Assembly (NCBI GenBank): GCA_965214695.1
Contig: OZ243967.1
Span: 2,852,001 to 2,916,000 of the forward strand
Direction of reading: 5' to 3'
DNA length: 64,000 nt
From: JAPOXR01 sp965214695
Lineage (GTDB): Bacteria > Pseudomonadota > Alphaproteobacteria > Rhodobacterales > Rhodobacteraceae
Under the pieces are notes generated by a model that searched no databases, was not told the DNA's origin, and saw only the letters and a list, made by a program, of their open reading frames with translations. Positions 1 to 7,958 of the stretch are shown here, piece by piece; within the stretch, counting starts at the first letter, position 1; each line of letters begins with the position of its first letter. The position numbers were made by a program, and so were the translations under genes.

Positions 1-1
1 T

Positions 2-1177
2 GACATACAGTCGCTTGAGGACATCACGAAGCTGCCGCCCTATTCCAAATCGGACCTCATGGGCTCGGTCGAGGCCCACCCGCCAATCGGTGATTTCCAC
101 GGGCTCGACACCTATTCCGAGGGAGACCGTCCGCCGCTGATCTTCCAGACAACGAGCGGCACCACCGGCACGCCGCAGCCACTCCTGTTCGGTCCACGCA
201 GTCGCGAGATCCAGGCGTTACTGCTCGCCCGCCTGTATGAGATCCAGGGACTCACCAATCGGGATGTCATCCATTCCGTCTACGGACACGGCATGGTCAA
301 TGGCGGCCATTATGTTCGAGAGGCAATCACGCACTGGACCGGAGCGCAGATGCTGACTGCCGGGACTGGAGTTGAAACGAGAAGTGCAAACCAGGTGTCA
401 CTCATGCACGCCTTTCGCGCCACGGCCATCGTGGGCTTCGGTGACTTCATCAAGCGCCTGGCCGACATCGCCCGCGAGCAGGGGCTGGAGCCCGGCATCG
501 ACATCCCTGTCAGGATGATTTCCGGACATATGGGAACGGAAAGCAGGGCCTCGATGTCGGAGGCCTGGGGTGGGGCAGCCGTTTATGACTGGTACGGCGT
601 CGGCGACACCGGCTGCATCGCTGGTGAAGGACCGGATCAATCCGGACTTCACATACTCGAGGACGCACAGTTCCTGGAACTGCTTGATGTTGATACCGGA
701 ATCCCGGTCGAGCCTGGAGACATGGGCGACATGGTCTGCACCTGCCTCTACAAGGATGACATCTTTCCAATCATTCGCTTCCAGACCCATGATGTCAGTC
801 GTGAGGTCATCGGAGCAAACCCGCTCGGACTTCCGTTTCGGCGCCTCGAAGGCTTCCTCGGGCGAAGCGACAACATGGTCAAGCTGAGAGGAATCAACAT
901 CTACCCACAGGGGATCGGCACACTCGTGTCGGCCTCCTTCGCGGTTGCAACGGGGGAGTATGTTTGCCGGGTAGCCCGGACGGATGGCCGCGATGACATG
1001 ACTGTTTGGCTGGAAGTGACCGAGTCAAGTGAGAGTCTCAAGGATGACATCGAGTCGCATTTGCGGTCCCGGCTTGGCGTTCGCATCGGGGTTGAGCTCG
1101 TGCATCCGGGCGGAACGGCGGCCGACACCGGGATCGAAACCCGCCAGAAACCGATCCGGCTGATCGATGAGCGGTAA
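2..1177 (+). CDS. phenylacetate-CoA ligase-like acyl-CoA synthetase (5' truncated by window)
   Basis: Probably activates an organic acid to its CoA thioester through an acyl-adenylate. The frame is open from base 2, and the residues before the first ATG (SLEDITKLPPYSKSDL) match the usual N-terminal part of PaaK-type ligases, so the real start lies outside the window. Seen: the P-loop-like TSGTTGTPQPLLFG, the A5-type segment YDWYGVGDTGCIAGEG and the hinge GRSDNMVKLRGINIYP. 391 codons are visible, close to the roughly 430 of the family. The stop overlaps the amidase start by 11 nt, so the two are co-transcribed. The substrate is not readable; aryl or short-chain acids are both possible. Confidence 0.85.
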   Translation, partial: DIQSLEDITKLPPYSKSDLMGSVEAHPPIGDFHGLDTYSEGDRPPLIFQTTSGTTGTPQPLLFGPRSREIQALLLARLYEIQGLTNRDVIHSVYGHGMVNGGHYVREAITHWTGAQMLTAGTGVETRSANQVSLMHAFRATAIVGFGDFIKRLADIAREQGLEPGIDIPVRMISGHMGTESRASMSEAWGGAAVYDWYGVGDTGCIAGEGPDQSGLHILEDAQFLELLDVDTGIPVEPGDMGDMVCTCLYKDDIFPIIRFQTHDVSREVIGANPLGLPFRRLEGFLGRSDNMVKLRGINIYPQGIGTLVSASFAVATGEYVCRVARTDGRDDMTVWLEVTESSESLKDDIESHLRSRLGVRIGVELVHPGGTAADTGIETRQKPIRLIDER

Positions 1178-2459
1178 TGGTCGTCGGCCTCGGACCGAAA
1201 GACTGGCGGTGGTGCTGGATCGGATCGCGGCCGAAAACCACCGGCTGAACATTGTCACGTCGCTGGCGATGGAAGATGCACGCCGCCATGGGCCGGTTGG
1301 TCCCGGGGGCCCGCTTGATGGCCTCATCCTCGGCATAAAGGACAATATCTCCGTTGCGAACATGCCCTGGACCGCCGGCCTCGGCTATTGGCGGGAGAGA
1401 ATTGCCGGAGCCGATGCAACCGTTGTTGCACGACTGAGATCTGCCGGTGCCATACCGCTGGCAATGGTCAACATGGATGAGGGTGCCGTCGGCGCCACCA
1501 CCGACAATCCACATTTCGGGCGAACGGGAAACCCGCTGGATCCGAACCTGACCCCCGGAGGGTCAAGTGGCGGGTCGGCGGCTGCGATTGCGGCCGGATT
1601 TGCCGACGCCGCGCTCGGCAGCGACACCATGGGATCGATCAGGATTCCGGCAGCCTATTGCGGGGTTTCAGGGCTGAAGCCCACCCGCGGCCTGGTTCCG
1701 CGCCACGGGATGACGCACCTTTCGCCCACCCTGGACACCATTGGCCCGCTCGCACGCGATGTCACGACGCTCGTCGAACTCATCATCGCAATGGCGGGAG
1801 CGGACTATCAGGATCCAGCCTCGCTCCCTGCACCGGCGGGCTGGCGGCGGAAATTTCACGGGAACACCGCGGGAGCTCTCCGCGTTGGCCTGCCACGGCA
1901 AATCGGGACGGTCGATTGCGACCGAGCGGTCCTGGAAGGGCTGGACGTGGCGAGATCCAGGATCGAGGCGATTGGCTGCCAAGTTGTCGACGTAGATCTT
2001 CATGGCTGGTCCCCTGGTCGGGCACGCCGTGGCGGATTGCTGATTTGCGAGGTGGAAGGTGCGGTCGAATTGGCCGATGCACTTGCCACGACGCTTCAGA
2101 CCGATGTCAGCGACAATTTGCGATCCATGCTGGAATACGGCAGAGCCATGCCAGGCAATCAGCTCGCCGACGGCTATGCCAGGATTCGAACTGCGGCGAC
2201 GGCCGCCGAGCGCGCATTCTCGGAGTGTGATGTCCTGCTGATGCCAACCGCACCGCAGCGGGCGTTTTCCCATGTCGATCCGGCGCCGGCCAACCAGGCG
2301 GATTTCACCTCACTGGCCAATTTCCACGGTGGTCCGGCATTGGCATTGCCAGTCCCTGCCTCCGGCTTGCCCGCCTCGATTCAGCTCATGGGACGACATT
2401 TTTCCGAGCCCCTGATTCTGGCGCTGGGCGCGCGCCTGGAGCGTGCCCTTAGGGACTAG
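1167..2459 (+). CDS. amidase (amidase signature family)
   Basis: Hydrolyses a carboxamide to acid and ammonia or amine. The amidase-signature triad is visible: Lys58 in LGIKDN, cis-Ser133 in the GGSSGGS segment and nucleophile Ser157 in GSDTMGSIRIPA. The usual DTGGS is DTMGS here, a Gly-to-Met change beside the nucleophile. Length is 430 aa, typical for the family. It overlaps the upstream ligase by 11 nt, suggesting that an amide is hydrolysed and the acid then activated (inference). It is convergent with the enoyl-CoA hydratase gene; the two stops overlap by 4 nt. GatA of the amidotransferase is less likely because no gatB or gatC is nearby. Confidence 0.88.
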   Translation: MSGNGRRPRTERLAVVLDRIAAENHRLNIVTSLAMEDARRHGPVGPGGPLDGLILGIKDNISVANMPWTAGLGYWRERIAGADATVVARLRSAGAIPLAMVNMDEGAVGATTDNPHFGRTGNPLDPNLTPGGSSGGSAAAIAAGFADAALGSDTMGSIRIPAAYCGVSGLKPTRGLVPRHGMTHLSPTLDTIGPLARDVTTLVELIIAMAGADYQDPASLPAPAGWRRKFHGNTAGALRVGLPRQIGTVDCDRAVLEGLDVARSRIEAIGCQVVDVDLHGWSPGRARRGGLLICEVEGAVELADALATTLQTDVSDNLRSMLEYGRAMPGNQLADGYARIRTAATAAERAFSECDVLLMPTAPQRAFSHVDPAPANQADFTSLANFHGGPALALPVPASGLPASIQLMGRHFSEPLILALGARLERALRD

Positions 2460-3250
2460 CTGAAGTTCGGTTTTCGCTTTTGCATGAAGGCCGCATATCC
2501 TTCCACCGCATCCGGGCCGGAAAACGTCGCTTCGAACGCGGCCCGAAGATTGGCACCTGCCTCGCGGTCACCGGCTGCGATTGAATTGATCGTCGCCTTG
2601 GCAACTCGAATGGAGGCCTGCGAAACGGCCGTCAGCGATTCGGCGTAGTCTGCCACGGCACGACCGAGTTCAGGCGGGGAGACGACTCGGTTGATCAAGC
2701 CGAAAGATAGTGCCTCGTCGCATGACAGGACGCGACCGGAAAACAGCATGTCCTTTGCTCGTGCAGAACCAACCACGGAGACAAGCCGCGCCGTGTCCTC
2801 GAACGAATAGGCGAGCCCCAGCCGGGCAGGGGTGATCGCAAAGCGCGCCGTCCTGTCGGCAAATCTCAAATCGCAATGCAGCGCCAATCCGCATCCACCG
2901 CCAAAGCAGGAGCCACGAATTTCAGCGATGGTCGGCACTGGGAGTGCTGCGAGGGATGCCTGGGCAGCGCGAACTGCCGCATTGTAGCGTTGCGTGGTCT
3001 CGCGATTGGCGAGAATTCCGGGCAACTCGCCGATATCCGCCCCTGCACTGAATGCTCTGGATCCCGAACCGGCAATGACCAGCACGCGCACCGATCCGTC
3101 AGTGGCCAGTTCTTCCACAATTCCCGGCAATGCCGTCCACATGGCGAAGGTCAGCGAATTCAGGGCCTCGGGACGGGCGAGAGTCAATCTTGCAATTGAA
3201 TTCGTGCGGAGAAGGCGCAGATCCCCGCCGGCAAAAACGGCTTCGCTCAA
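2456..3250 (-). CDS. enoyl-CoA hydratase/isomerase family protein
   Basis: Crotonase-fold enzyme, probably hydrating or isomerising an enoyl-CoA. The start is taken as TTG at 3250 because a GAGG lies 8 nt upstream and this avoids overlap with the acyl-CoA dehydrogenase; the frame stays open to a TTG at 3295. Oxyanion-hole segments are visible (RAFSAGADIGEL and RGSCFGGGCGLALHCDLRFA). The usual catalytic Glu position in the second block reads ARLGLAYSFED, so a non-hydratase activity is possible. It is the last gene of the long minus-strand run. Confidence 0.85.
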   Translation of the reverse strand: MSEAVFAGGDLRLLRTNSIARLTLARPEALNSLTFAMWTALPGIVEELATDGSVRVLVIAGSGSRAFSAGADIGELPGILANRETTQRYNAAVRAAQASLAALPVPTIAEIRGSCFGGGCGLALHCDLRFADRTARFAITPARLGLAYSFEDTARLVSVVGSARAKDMLFSGRVLSCDEALSFGLINRVVSPPELGRAVADYAESLTAVSQASIRVAKATINSIAAGDREAGANLRAAFEATFSGPDAVEGYAAFMQKRKPNFS

Positions 3251-3260
3251 CGGTGCCGCC

Positions 3261-4433
3261 TCATGCCGGGAATCGCTCGATGAGCTGCTTGGCAATGATG
3301 ATCCGCTGGATCTCGTTGGTGCCCTCGCCGATGCACATCAGCGGTGCATCCCGGAAGTAGCGCTCCACATGATATTCCTTGGAATATCCATAACCACCAT
3401 GGATTCGCATGGCCTCAAGCGAGTTTTCCACCGCGGCTTCCGACGCAAAATACTTTGCCATTCCCGCTTCCATGTCGCATCTCTGGCCGCAATCATATGC
3501 TCTCGCCGCATCGAAGGTCAGCAGGCGGGCCGCCTGGAGCTTCGTGGCCATTTCGCCGAGCTTCAACTGGATAGCCTGGTGCTGCGCGATCGGTTTGCCG
3601 AATGTCTGGCGTGTCTGCGAATATGCAATGCTGTCGTTGAGGGCGGCTGCAGCCAATCCGCACCCGCGTGCGGCAATGTTTATGCGACCAAGTTCAAGGC
3701 CGCCGAGCGCCGTCTGCAGACCCTTGCCCTCCTTGAGGCCCACGAGACGTTCGGCGGGAACGCGATAATCCTGGAACACGAGCTCTGCGCTGTCGATGCC
3801 CTTGTATCCCAGTTTCTCGAGCTTCCTGGATACCGAGAAACCCTCTCCCTTTTCGGCAATGAACATCGACATGCCCCCGTGTCTCGGTTCGGCATCGGGA
3901 TCCGTCTTCACGAGCAGGGCAAAGCACGAACCCTCGATCCCGTTCGAAATCCACGTCTTGGTGCCGTTGACCACGTAATGGTCACCGTTGCGGACCGCCC
4001 GGGTCCGGATCGCCTGAAGATCAGTGCCTGCATCCGGTTCGGTGAGCGCGAGCCCGCCTCGCAATTCGCCGGTGGCAAAACGTGGCAACAAATCCGCCTT
4101 CTGCCCCTGTGTTCCCATGCGCGAAACGCATGCAGCCATGATCAGGTGGCTGTTGAAAATACCCGTCAACGACATCCAGACGGTTGCTATACGCTCGACG
4201 ATCCTGGCATAGGTTGTCGCCGAAAGGCCCAACCCGCCATATTCCTCCGGAATCGTCGCCCCAAACAGGCCAAGCTCCTTCATCTGCTCAACCATTTCAT
4301 GCGGATACTCGTCAGCGTGATCAAGACGCATGACATGGGGGCGAACATCCCGGTCAAGCCATTTGTCAACAGCTTCCAGGATCAGCAGTTCCTGTTCCTC
4401 GCTTTCCGACGATGCGCGATAGTCCATGTTCAT
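3261..4433 (-). CDS. acyl-CoA dehydrogenase
   Basis: FAD-dependent alpha,beta-desaturation of an acyl-CoA, passing electrons to ETF. 390 aa, the standard length. Family signatures are visible: ALTEPDAGTDLQAIRT (FAD/substrate loop), KTWISNG, the RQTFGKPIAQHQAIQ region and the C-terminal IHGGYGYSKEYHVERYFRD with GEGTNEIQ. The catalytic Glu is expected around the GEGTNEIQ segment, as in the isovaleryl/glutaryl-type branch, but cannot be fixed without an alignment. The gene lies between the MaoC hydratase and the enoyl-CoA hydratase, which fits a beta-oxidation-like branch. Confidence 0.92.
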   Translation of the reverse strand: MNMDYRASSESEEQELLILEAVDKWLDRDVRPHVMRLDHADEYPHEMVEQMKELGLFGATIPEEYGGLGLSATTYARIVERIATVWMSLTGIFNSHLIMAACVSRMGTQGQKADLLPRFATGELRGGLALTEPDAGTDLQAIRTRAVRNGDHYVVNGTKTWISNGIEGSCFALLVKTDPDAEPRHGGMSMFIAEKGEGFSVSRKLEKLGYKGIDSAELVFQDYRVPAERLVGLKEGKGLQTALGGLELGRINIAARGCGLAAAALNDSIAYSQTRQTFGKPIAQHQAIQLKLGEMATKLQAARLLTFDAARAYDCGQRCDMEAGMAKYFASEAAVENSLEAMRIHGGYGYSKEYHVERYFRDAPLMCIGEGTNEIQRIIIAKQLIERFPA

Positions 4434-4459
4434 GGGATGGGCCCTTCAATTCGGGAGGC

Positions 4460-4978
4460 TCAGTATCCGGCCTTGTCCTCGTGCTCGAATCCACGTTTTG
4501 CAATCAGCATTGTCCGCTCGAACTCGCAGACAATCACGCCATCCTGGTTGAATCCGCGAGTCTTGACGGTCACGATTCCGGCATTTGGACGGGATTTGCT
4601 CTCGCGCTTGGAGAGTACCTCGCTCTCGGCGCTGAGCGTATCGCCAACATGGAGTGGGTGCGTCAGCCTGATGTCCGACCAACCCAGATTGGCGATCGCC
4701 TTCTGGCTCACATCGCTGACGCTCATCCCGACCATGAGTGCCACGGTAAAGGGGGAGCAGACAATGACGCGACCGAATTCGGAGTGCCTGGCATACTCCT
4801 TGTCAAAGTGCATGGGATGGGTGTTCATCGTCAGCAGGGTAAACCAGGTATTGTCGGACTCGGTGATCGTGCGATTTGGGCGGTGTTCATAGATGTCGCC
4901 AGGATGAAACTCCTCGTAATAGCGACCAAATCGCTCACGATAGCGACCATCGCCAACCTGTTCCGCGTATCCGACCAT
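4460..4978 (-). CDS. MaoC-family (R)-hydratase
   Basis: Hot-dog-fold hydratase, 172 aa from ATG 4978; a GTG at 4990 is an alternative start. The MaoC catalytic pattern is visible as TLLTMNTHPMHFDKEYA (Asn/Asp-x4-His type) followed by GRVIVCSPFTVALMVG and the HPLHVGDTL strand. Single-domain MaoC proteins of this length include itaconyl- and mesaconyl-CoA hydratases. With the CitE-like lyase and CoA-transferases across the divergent promoter, a C4/C5 dicarboxyl-CoA substrate is plausible but inferred. It is followed by the acyl-CoA dehydrogenase gene after 26 nt. Confidence 0.87.
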   Translation of the reverse strand: MVGYAEQVGDGRYRERFGRYYEEFHPGDIYEHRPNRTITESDNTWFTLLTMNTHPMHFDKEYARHSEFGRVIVCSPFTVALMVGMSVSDVSQKAIANLGWSDIRLTHPLHVGDTLSAESEVLSKRESKSRPNAGIVTVKTRGFNQDGVIVCEFERTMLIAKRGFEHEDKAGY

Positions 4979-5069
4979 CGTCAGCACCACTCCATTTTGT
5001 CAGGATCATCAACCGCTACCGGGGCAGCCCTACAGCGCGTCGTGGAACGGGTCAATTTTCCTGGCACCG

Positions 5070-6452
5070 CTACGGTGCCACCGTCATGCCCGCCAGTTCG
5101 GCCACGTCTTCCAGGTTCTCGATGTTCTCCACCGCCATCGCAATCTCCTCGCCCCTTCCTCCGCGCAAGGGCCTGGCTCCGTAGGTGATGCATCGATCGA
5201 ATTTCGCACGGTTCTGTTCGGCGGAGAGGGCTGCATCCGGATGGCCAATCACCCTGGAAAGACGGATTTCATGCTCCTGTCCGTTCGTCAGCCGGAAGAC
5301 GAACCGTTGCGGGTCCAACGCGTTCTCGTCGGGATTGTCGTCAAGGATCACGTCCACCTTCGCGGCATGGGCGTGGATCGCCGGGTCGCCCAATACCTCG
5401 CGGCCGCGGAACTCGGACACGTCCACCTGCCCCCTTGCCATCCAGGCGCCTGCAACATAGCGCAGGCACAGCTTGGCATAATTCGCCTCGGGTTCGGGCA
5501 GGTCAGGTCTGCCAACCAGGCGATGGACCAGTGGCGGAACGTGGCCCTGGATCGACACGATGTCATCCGCTTCAATCCCGAGCGTGGTTGTCACCTTTTG
5601 CAGTGCATCGATGACACCATGTGTCAGGCGTCCGCTCGGAAACGGCTTGTGCGAGAGCTGTGCCACTTGCCACTCGGACCCGAGACCAGGCCATACCCTT
5701 TCCAGATCAAACTGTCCGCTCTCGAACATCGGCAGGTAGCCGTAGGTTCCGTCTATGATGTCGTGCGGCCCGCGAAACCCGGCACGGGTCAGGTCCAGTG
5801 CCGCAAGTGCACCGCGCGCATTGAATCCGATTTGCAAGCCGAGCAGCGGCGAGCCCTCCACATGCGGTTGCAATGTTCCGCAGGTCTGCCCGTACATGGC
5901 TCCGAGAGCATCCTTCATTCCGTCCTCGTCCAGCCCTTCGAGCCGGGCGATTGCCGCCGTCGCCCCGAACCCTCCTGCCGTGGCTGGACGAAAGAACCGA
6001 ACGGGACCCGTGGCTGCAACCCCCATGAATGCCGCCACGTCGACGCCAAGGGCGATGGCAAGCAGGAAGTCCGTGCCATTGACCGGACGACCCTCGGAGG
6101 AGCGTCGTTCGACATATGCCATCAGGGCGCTCAGAACCGTGGCCATCGGATGAACCACGGCTCCCTCGTGGACGCAGTCATATTCGAGACAGTGGATCTG
6201 GTATGCATTCACGATTGCCGCGGCCTGGGCAGGAAGACGCTCGCCCGTTACCCAGACCGTGGCCTCATTTCCTTCACCCCAGCTGCGCACGGTTCGCAGC
6301 AATTCGGGAATGGCCGCACCGCTTGAGCCGGCAATTCCCACCCCAAGCGTGTCGAGCAGGAAGACCTTCGCCTTTTCGATCTCATGCTGACCCAGCTCCG
6401 AGAGTTCCGCGCCGGCGACATGCGCCACCAGCCGGTCCGTCGTTTCGATCAT
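5070..6452 (-). CDS. MmgE/PrpD family protein
   Basis: Belongs to the family of 2-methylcitrate dehydratase and cis-aconitate decarboxylase. Start ATG 6452 is chosen because the family N-terminus (TDRLVAHVAGAEL, then KAKVFLLDTLGVGIAG) begins there and the upstream GAF gene stops 4 nt before it; 460 aa is the usual length. Conserved blocks are visible: HCLEYDCVHEGAVVHPMATV, the FGATAAIARLEGLDEDG region and HKPFPSGRLTHGVIDAL. Its place beside a MaoC hydratase fits dehydration or isomerisation of a branched polycarboxylate. The true reaction is not predictable from sequence. Confidence 0.88.
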   Translation of the reverse strand: MIETTDRLVAHVAGAELSELGQHEIEKAKVFLLDTLGVGIAGSSGAAIPELLRTVRSWGEGNEATVWVTGERLPAQAAAIVNAYQIHCLEYDCVHEGAVVHPMATVLSALMAYVERRSSEGRPVNGTDFLLAIALGVDVAAFMGVAATGPVRFFRPATAGGFGATAAIARLEGLDEDGMKDALGAMYGQTCGTLQPHVEGSPLLGLQIGFNARGALAALDLTRAGFRGPHDIIDGTYGYLPMFESGQFDLERVWPGLGSEWQVAQLSHKPFPSGRLTHGVIDALQKVTTTLGIEADDIVSIQGHVPPLVHRLVGRPDLPEPEANYAKLCLRYVAGAWMARGQVDVSEFRGREVLGDPAIHAHAAKVDVILDDNPDENALDPQRFVFRLTNGQEHEIRLSRVIGHPDAALSAEQNRAKFDRCITYGARPLRGGRGEEIAMAVENIENLEDVAELAGMTVAP

Positions 6453-6456
6453 GATC

Positions 6457-7074
6457 TCATATCCTGTTTTCCTCTGCGTACCAGGCATCCTCGGCCGGAT
6501 GATCATTTGCCCACCATGCCGGTCCATCCCTGGCTTCCCAGAGCAGGGCCACGCCAGCGGCAAGCGAAGACATCGGCGCAATGTCATCCGACGAATAGGT
6601 CCCTCGCGCCTGGGCGGCAACGACGATCTGACCGACCATCCCGGAGCCGGTGAAAATGGGCATGTAGAGCGATGATCCCATCCTGCTGGTCTTGAGGAAT
6701 TGCCGGAACTCGCTGTGTTCGTCGGTATTTTCCAGCAACATCATCCGTTCGGTGGTCACGACCTGGCCGGGATGATTCCAGCCTATTGGAATCGAGAGTC
6801 GTCTCTGTTCAGTGGGGAAGCCGTGATTGGCCACGAGGACATTGTGGCGTCGGTCAGGAGCAATCAGGAAGACGCCGGAAACCCTGTAGTCACGCTCACC
6901 GGTCTTCAACGCCCCGTTGCGTCCCGCCGCCGACCTGTCCCCGAGATATCGCCGGGCTGCTCCGGTCAGTATGGACATTGCATCCTCGATGCCTGGCAAG
7001 CTGGCGGCCTCATCGATCAATGCCGGATATGCATCCAGCCAGGCGGTGGAAGACACGCGGTCCGGACAGGTCAC
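6457..7074 (-). CDS. GAF-domain protein
   Basis: A 205-aa protein consisting mainly of one GAF-like sensor domain: DYRVSGVFLIAPDRRHNVLV, then NHPGQVVTTERMMLLENT, then the strand SSLYMPIFTGSGMVGQIVVA. GTG 7074 is preferred because it forms a GTGA overlap with the deacetylase stop and has an AAGGG 9 nt upstream; ATG 7101 lacks a Shine-Dalgarno sequence. No output domain (HTH, HisKA, GGDEF) is present. It may sense a pathway metabolite, and no dedicated transcription factor is seen in this operon. The function is otherwise unknown. Confidence 0.7.
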   Translation of the reverse strand: MTCPDRVSSTAWLDAYPALIDEAASLPGIEDAMSILTGAARRYLGDRSAAGRNGALKTGERDYRVSGVFLIAPDRRHNVLVANHGFPTEQRRLSIPIGWNHPGQVVTTERMMLLENTDEHSEFRQFLKTSRMGSSLYMPIFTGSGMVGQIVVAAQARGTYSSDDIAPMSSLAAGVALLWEARDGPAWWANDHPAEDAWYAEENRI

Positions 7075-7958
7075 CCGCGTGCACCCTTCCAGGGACAGCA
7101 TTCGGCGAATCGCGCGGCGATGTCCTTGCGGGTGGCAACCCAGACATCGTCACAATCCGCCACGTGATCCAGGAACGCCTCCAGCGCCCAGATCCTGCCG
7201 GGTCTGCCGATAATCCTCAAATGCAGGCCGAGCGACATGAGGCGTGGCCCCTCGGCTGCGGCCTCGGCTCGCAACCAGTCAAAGGTGTGGCATGCGTAAT
7301 CCAGCCAGTCCCGTGGCGTGAATGCCGGGGATACCCACATCTTGATGTCGTTGCTGTCGAGTGCATAGGGCACGCAGACGAGTGGACGCATTGTCCCATC
7401 GGACAGTCGAACCGGCTCCCAGAAGGGAATGTCGGCGGAATAATCGTCCATGTGGTAGAGAAATCCCGCCTCCGAAAGCAACCGGCGCGTGTTTGCGGTA
7501 TGCAGGTAGCGACTGAGCCAGCCGGCAGGTTTCTGCCCTGTCGACGCTTCGATGCTCGAGACGGCCCTGGCGATCGTTTCACGTTCACGGTCCTCCTTCA
7601 TCGAGAAGGTGTGCACCCACCGCCAGCCATGGGCACAGATTTCATTGCCTTGCCCGACCATCATCCTCGTGAGCTCCGGAGCCCGCTCGAGGGACAGGGC
7701 CGCTGCCGTGACGGTAGCCGGAATTCCGTATTGGCCCAGCAGCCTGAATAGTCGGGGCCCGCCTGCATTGATTCCATACCGGTAGTTGCTTTCATTGCCG
7801 TAGTTGCGAATTGGTATCCCGAGGGAAATACCCAACTCGTCCACGGGTTCCGGTTTCTTGTCGCCATCGGCGATTGTCATTTCGGAACCTTCCTCGACAT
7901 TCACGACAATCGAGAGTGCCAGTGTCTTGCCTTGCGGCCAGCCGAGAGATGCGATCAT
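7071..7958 (-). CDS. polysaccharide deacetylase / PuuE-allantoinase-like hydrolase
   Basis: NodB-fold metal hydrolase, 295 aa. The N-terminal VNVEEGSE and the GPRLFRLLGQYGIPATVT block match the PuuE (cofactor-independent allantoinase) and imidase-like branch rather than secreted chitin deacetylases, and no signal peptide is seen. GNEICAHGWRWVHTF and LGLHLRIIGRPGRI are the other conserved blocks. In this operon it more likely opens a cyclic or linear amide than deacetylates a polysaccharide (inference). It overlaps the upstream GMC gene as ATGA and the downstream GAF gene as GTGA. Confidence 0.82.
   Translation of the reverse strand: MIASLGWPQGKTLALSIVVNVEEGSEMTIADGDKKPEPVDELGISLGIPIRNYGNESNYRYGINAGGPRLFRLLGQYGIPATVTAAALSLERAPELTRMMVGQGNEICAHGWRWVHTFSMKEDRERETIARAVSSIEASTGQKPAGWLSRYLHTANTRRLLSEAGFLYHMDDYSADIPFWEPVRLSDGTMRPLVCVPYALDSNDIKMWVSPAFTPRDWLDYACHTFDWLRAEAAAEGPRLMSLGLHLRIIGRPGRIWALEAFLDHVADCDDVWVATRKDIAARFAECCPWKGARG

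Noticed and set aside
2994..4892. 632-codon plus-strand open frame
   Set aside because: It is antisense to the acyl-CoA dehydrogenase and MaoC genes, which have clear family motifs; long antisense frames are expected at this GC content.
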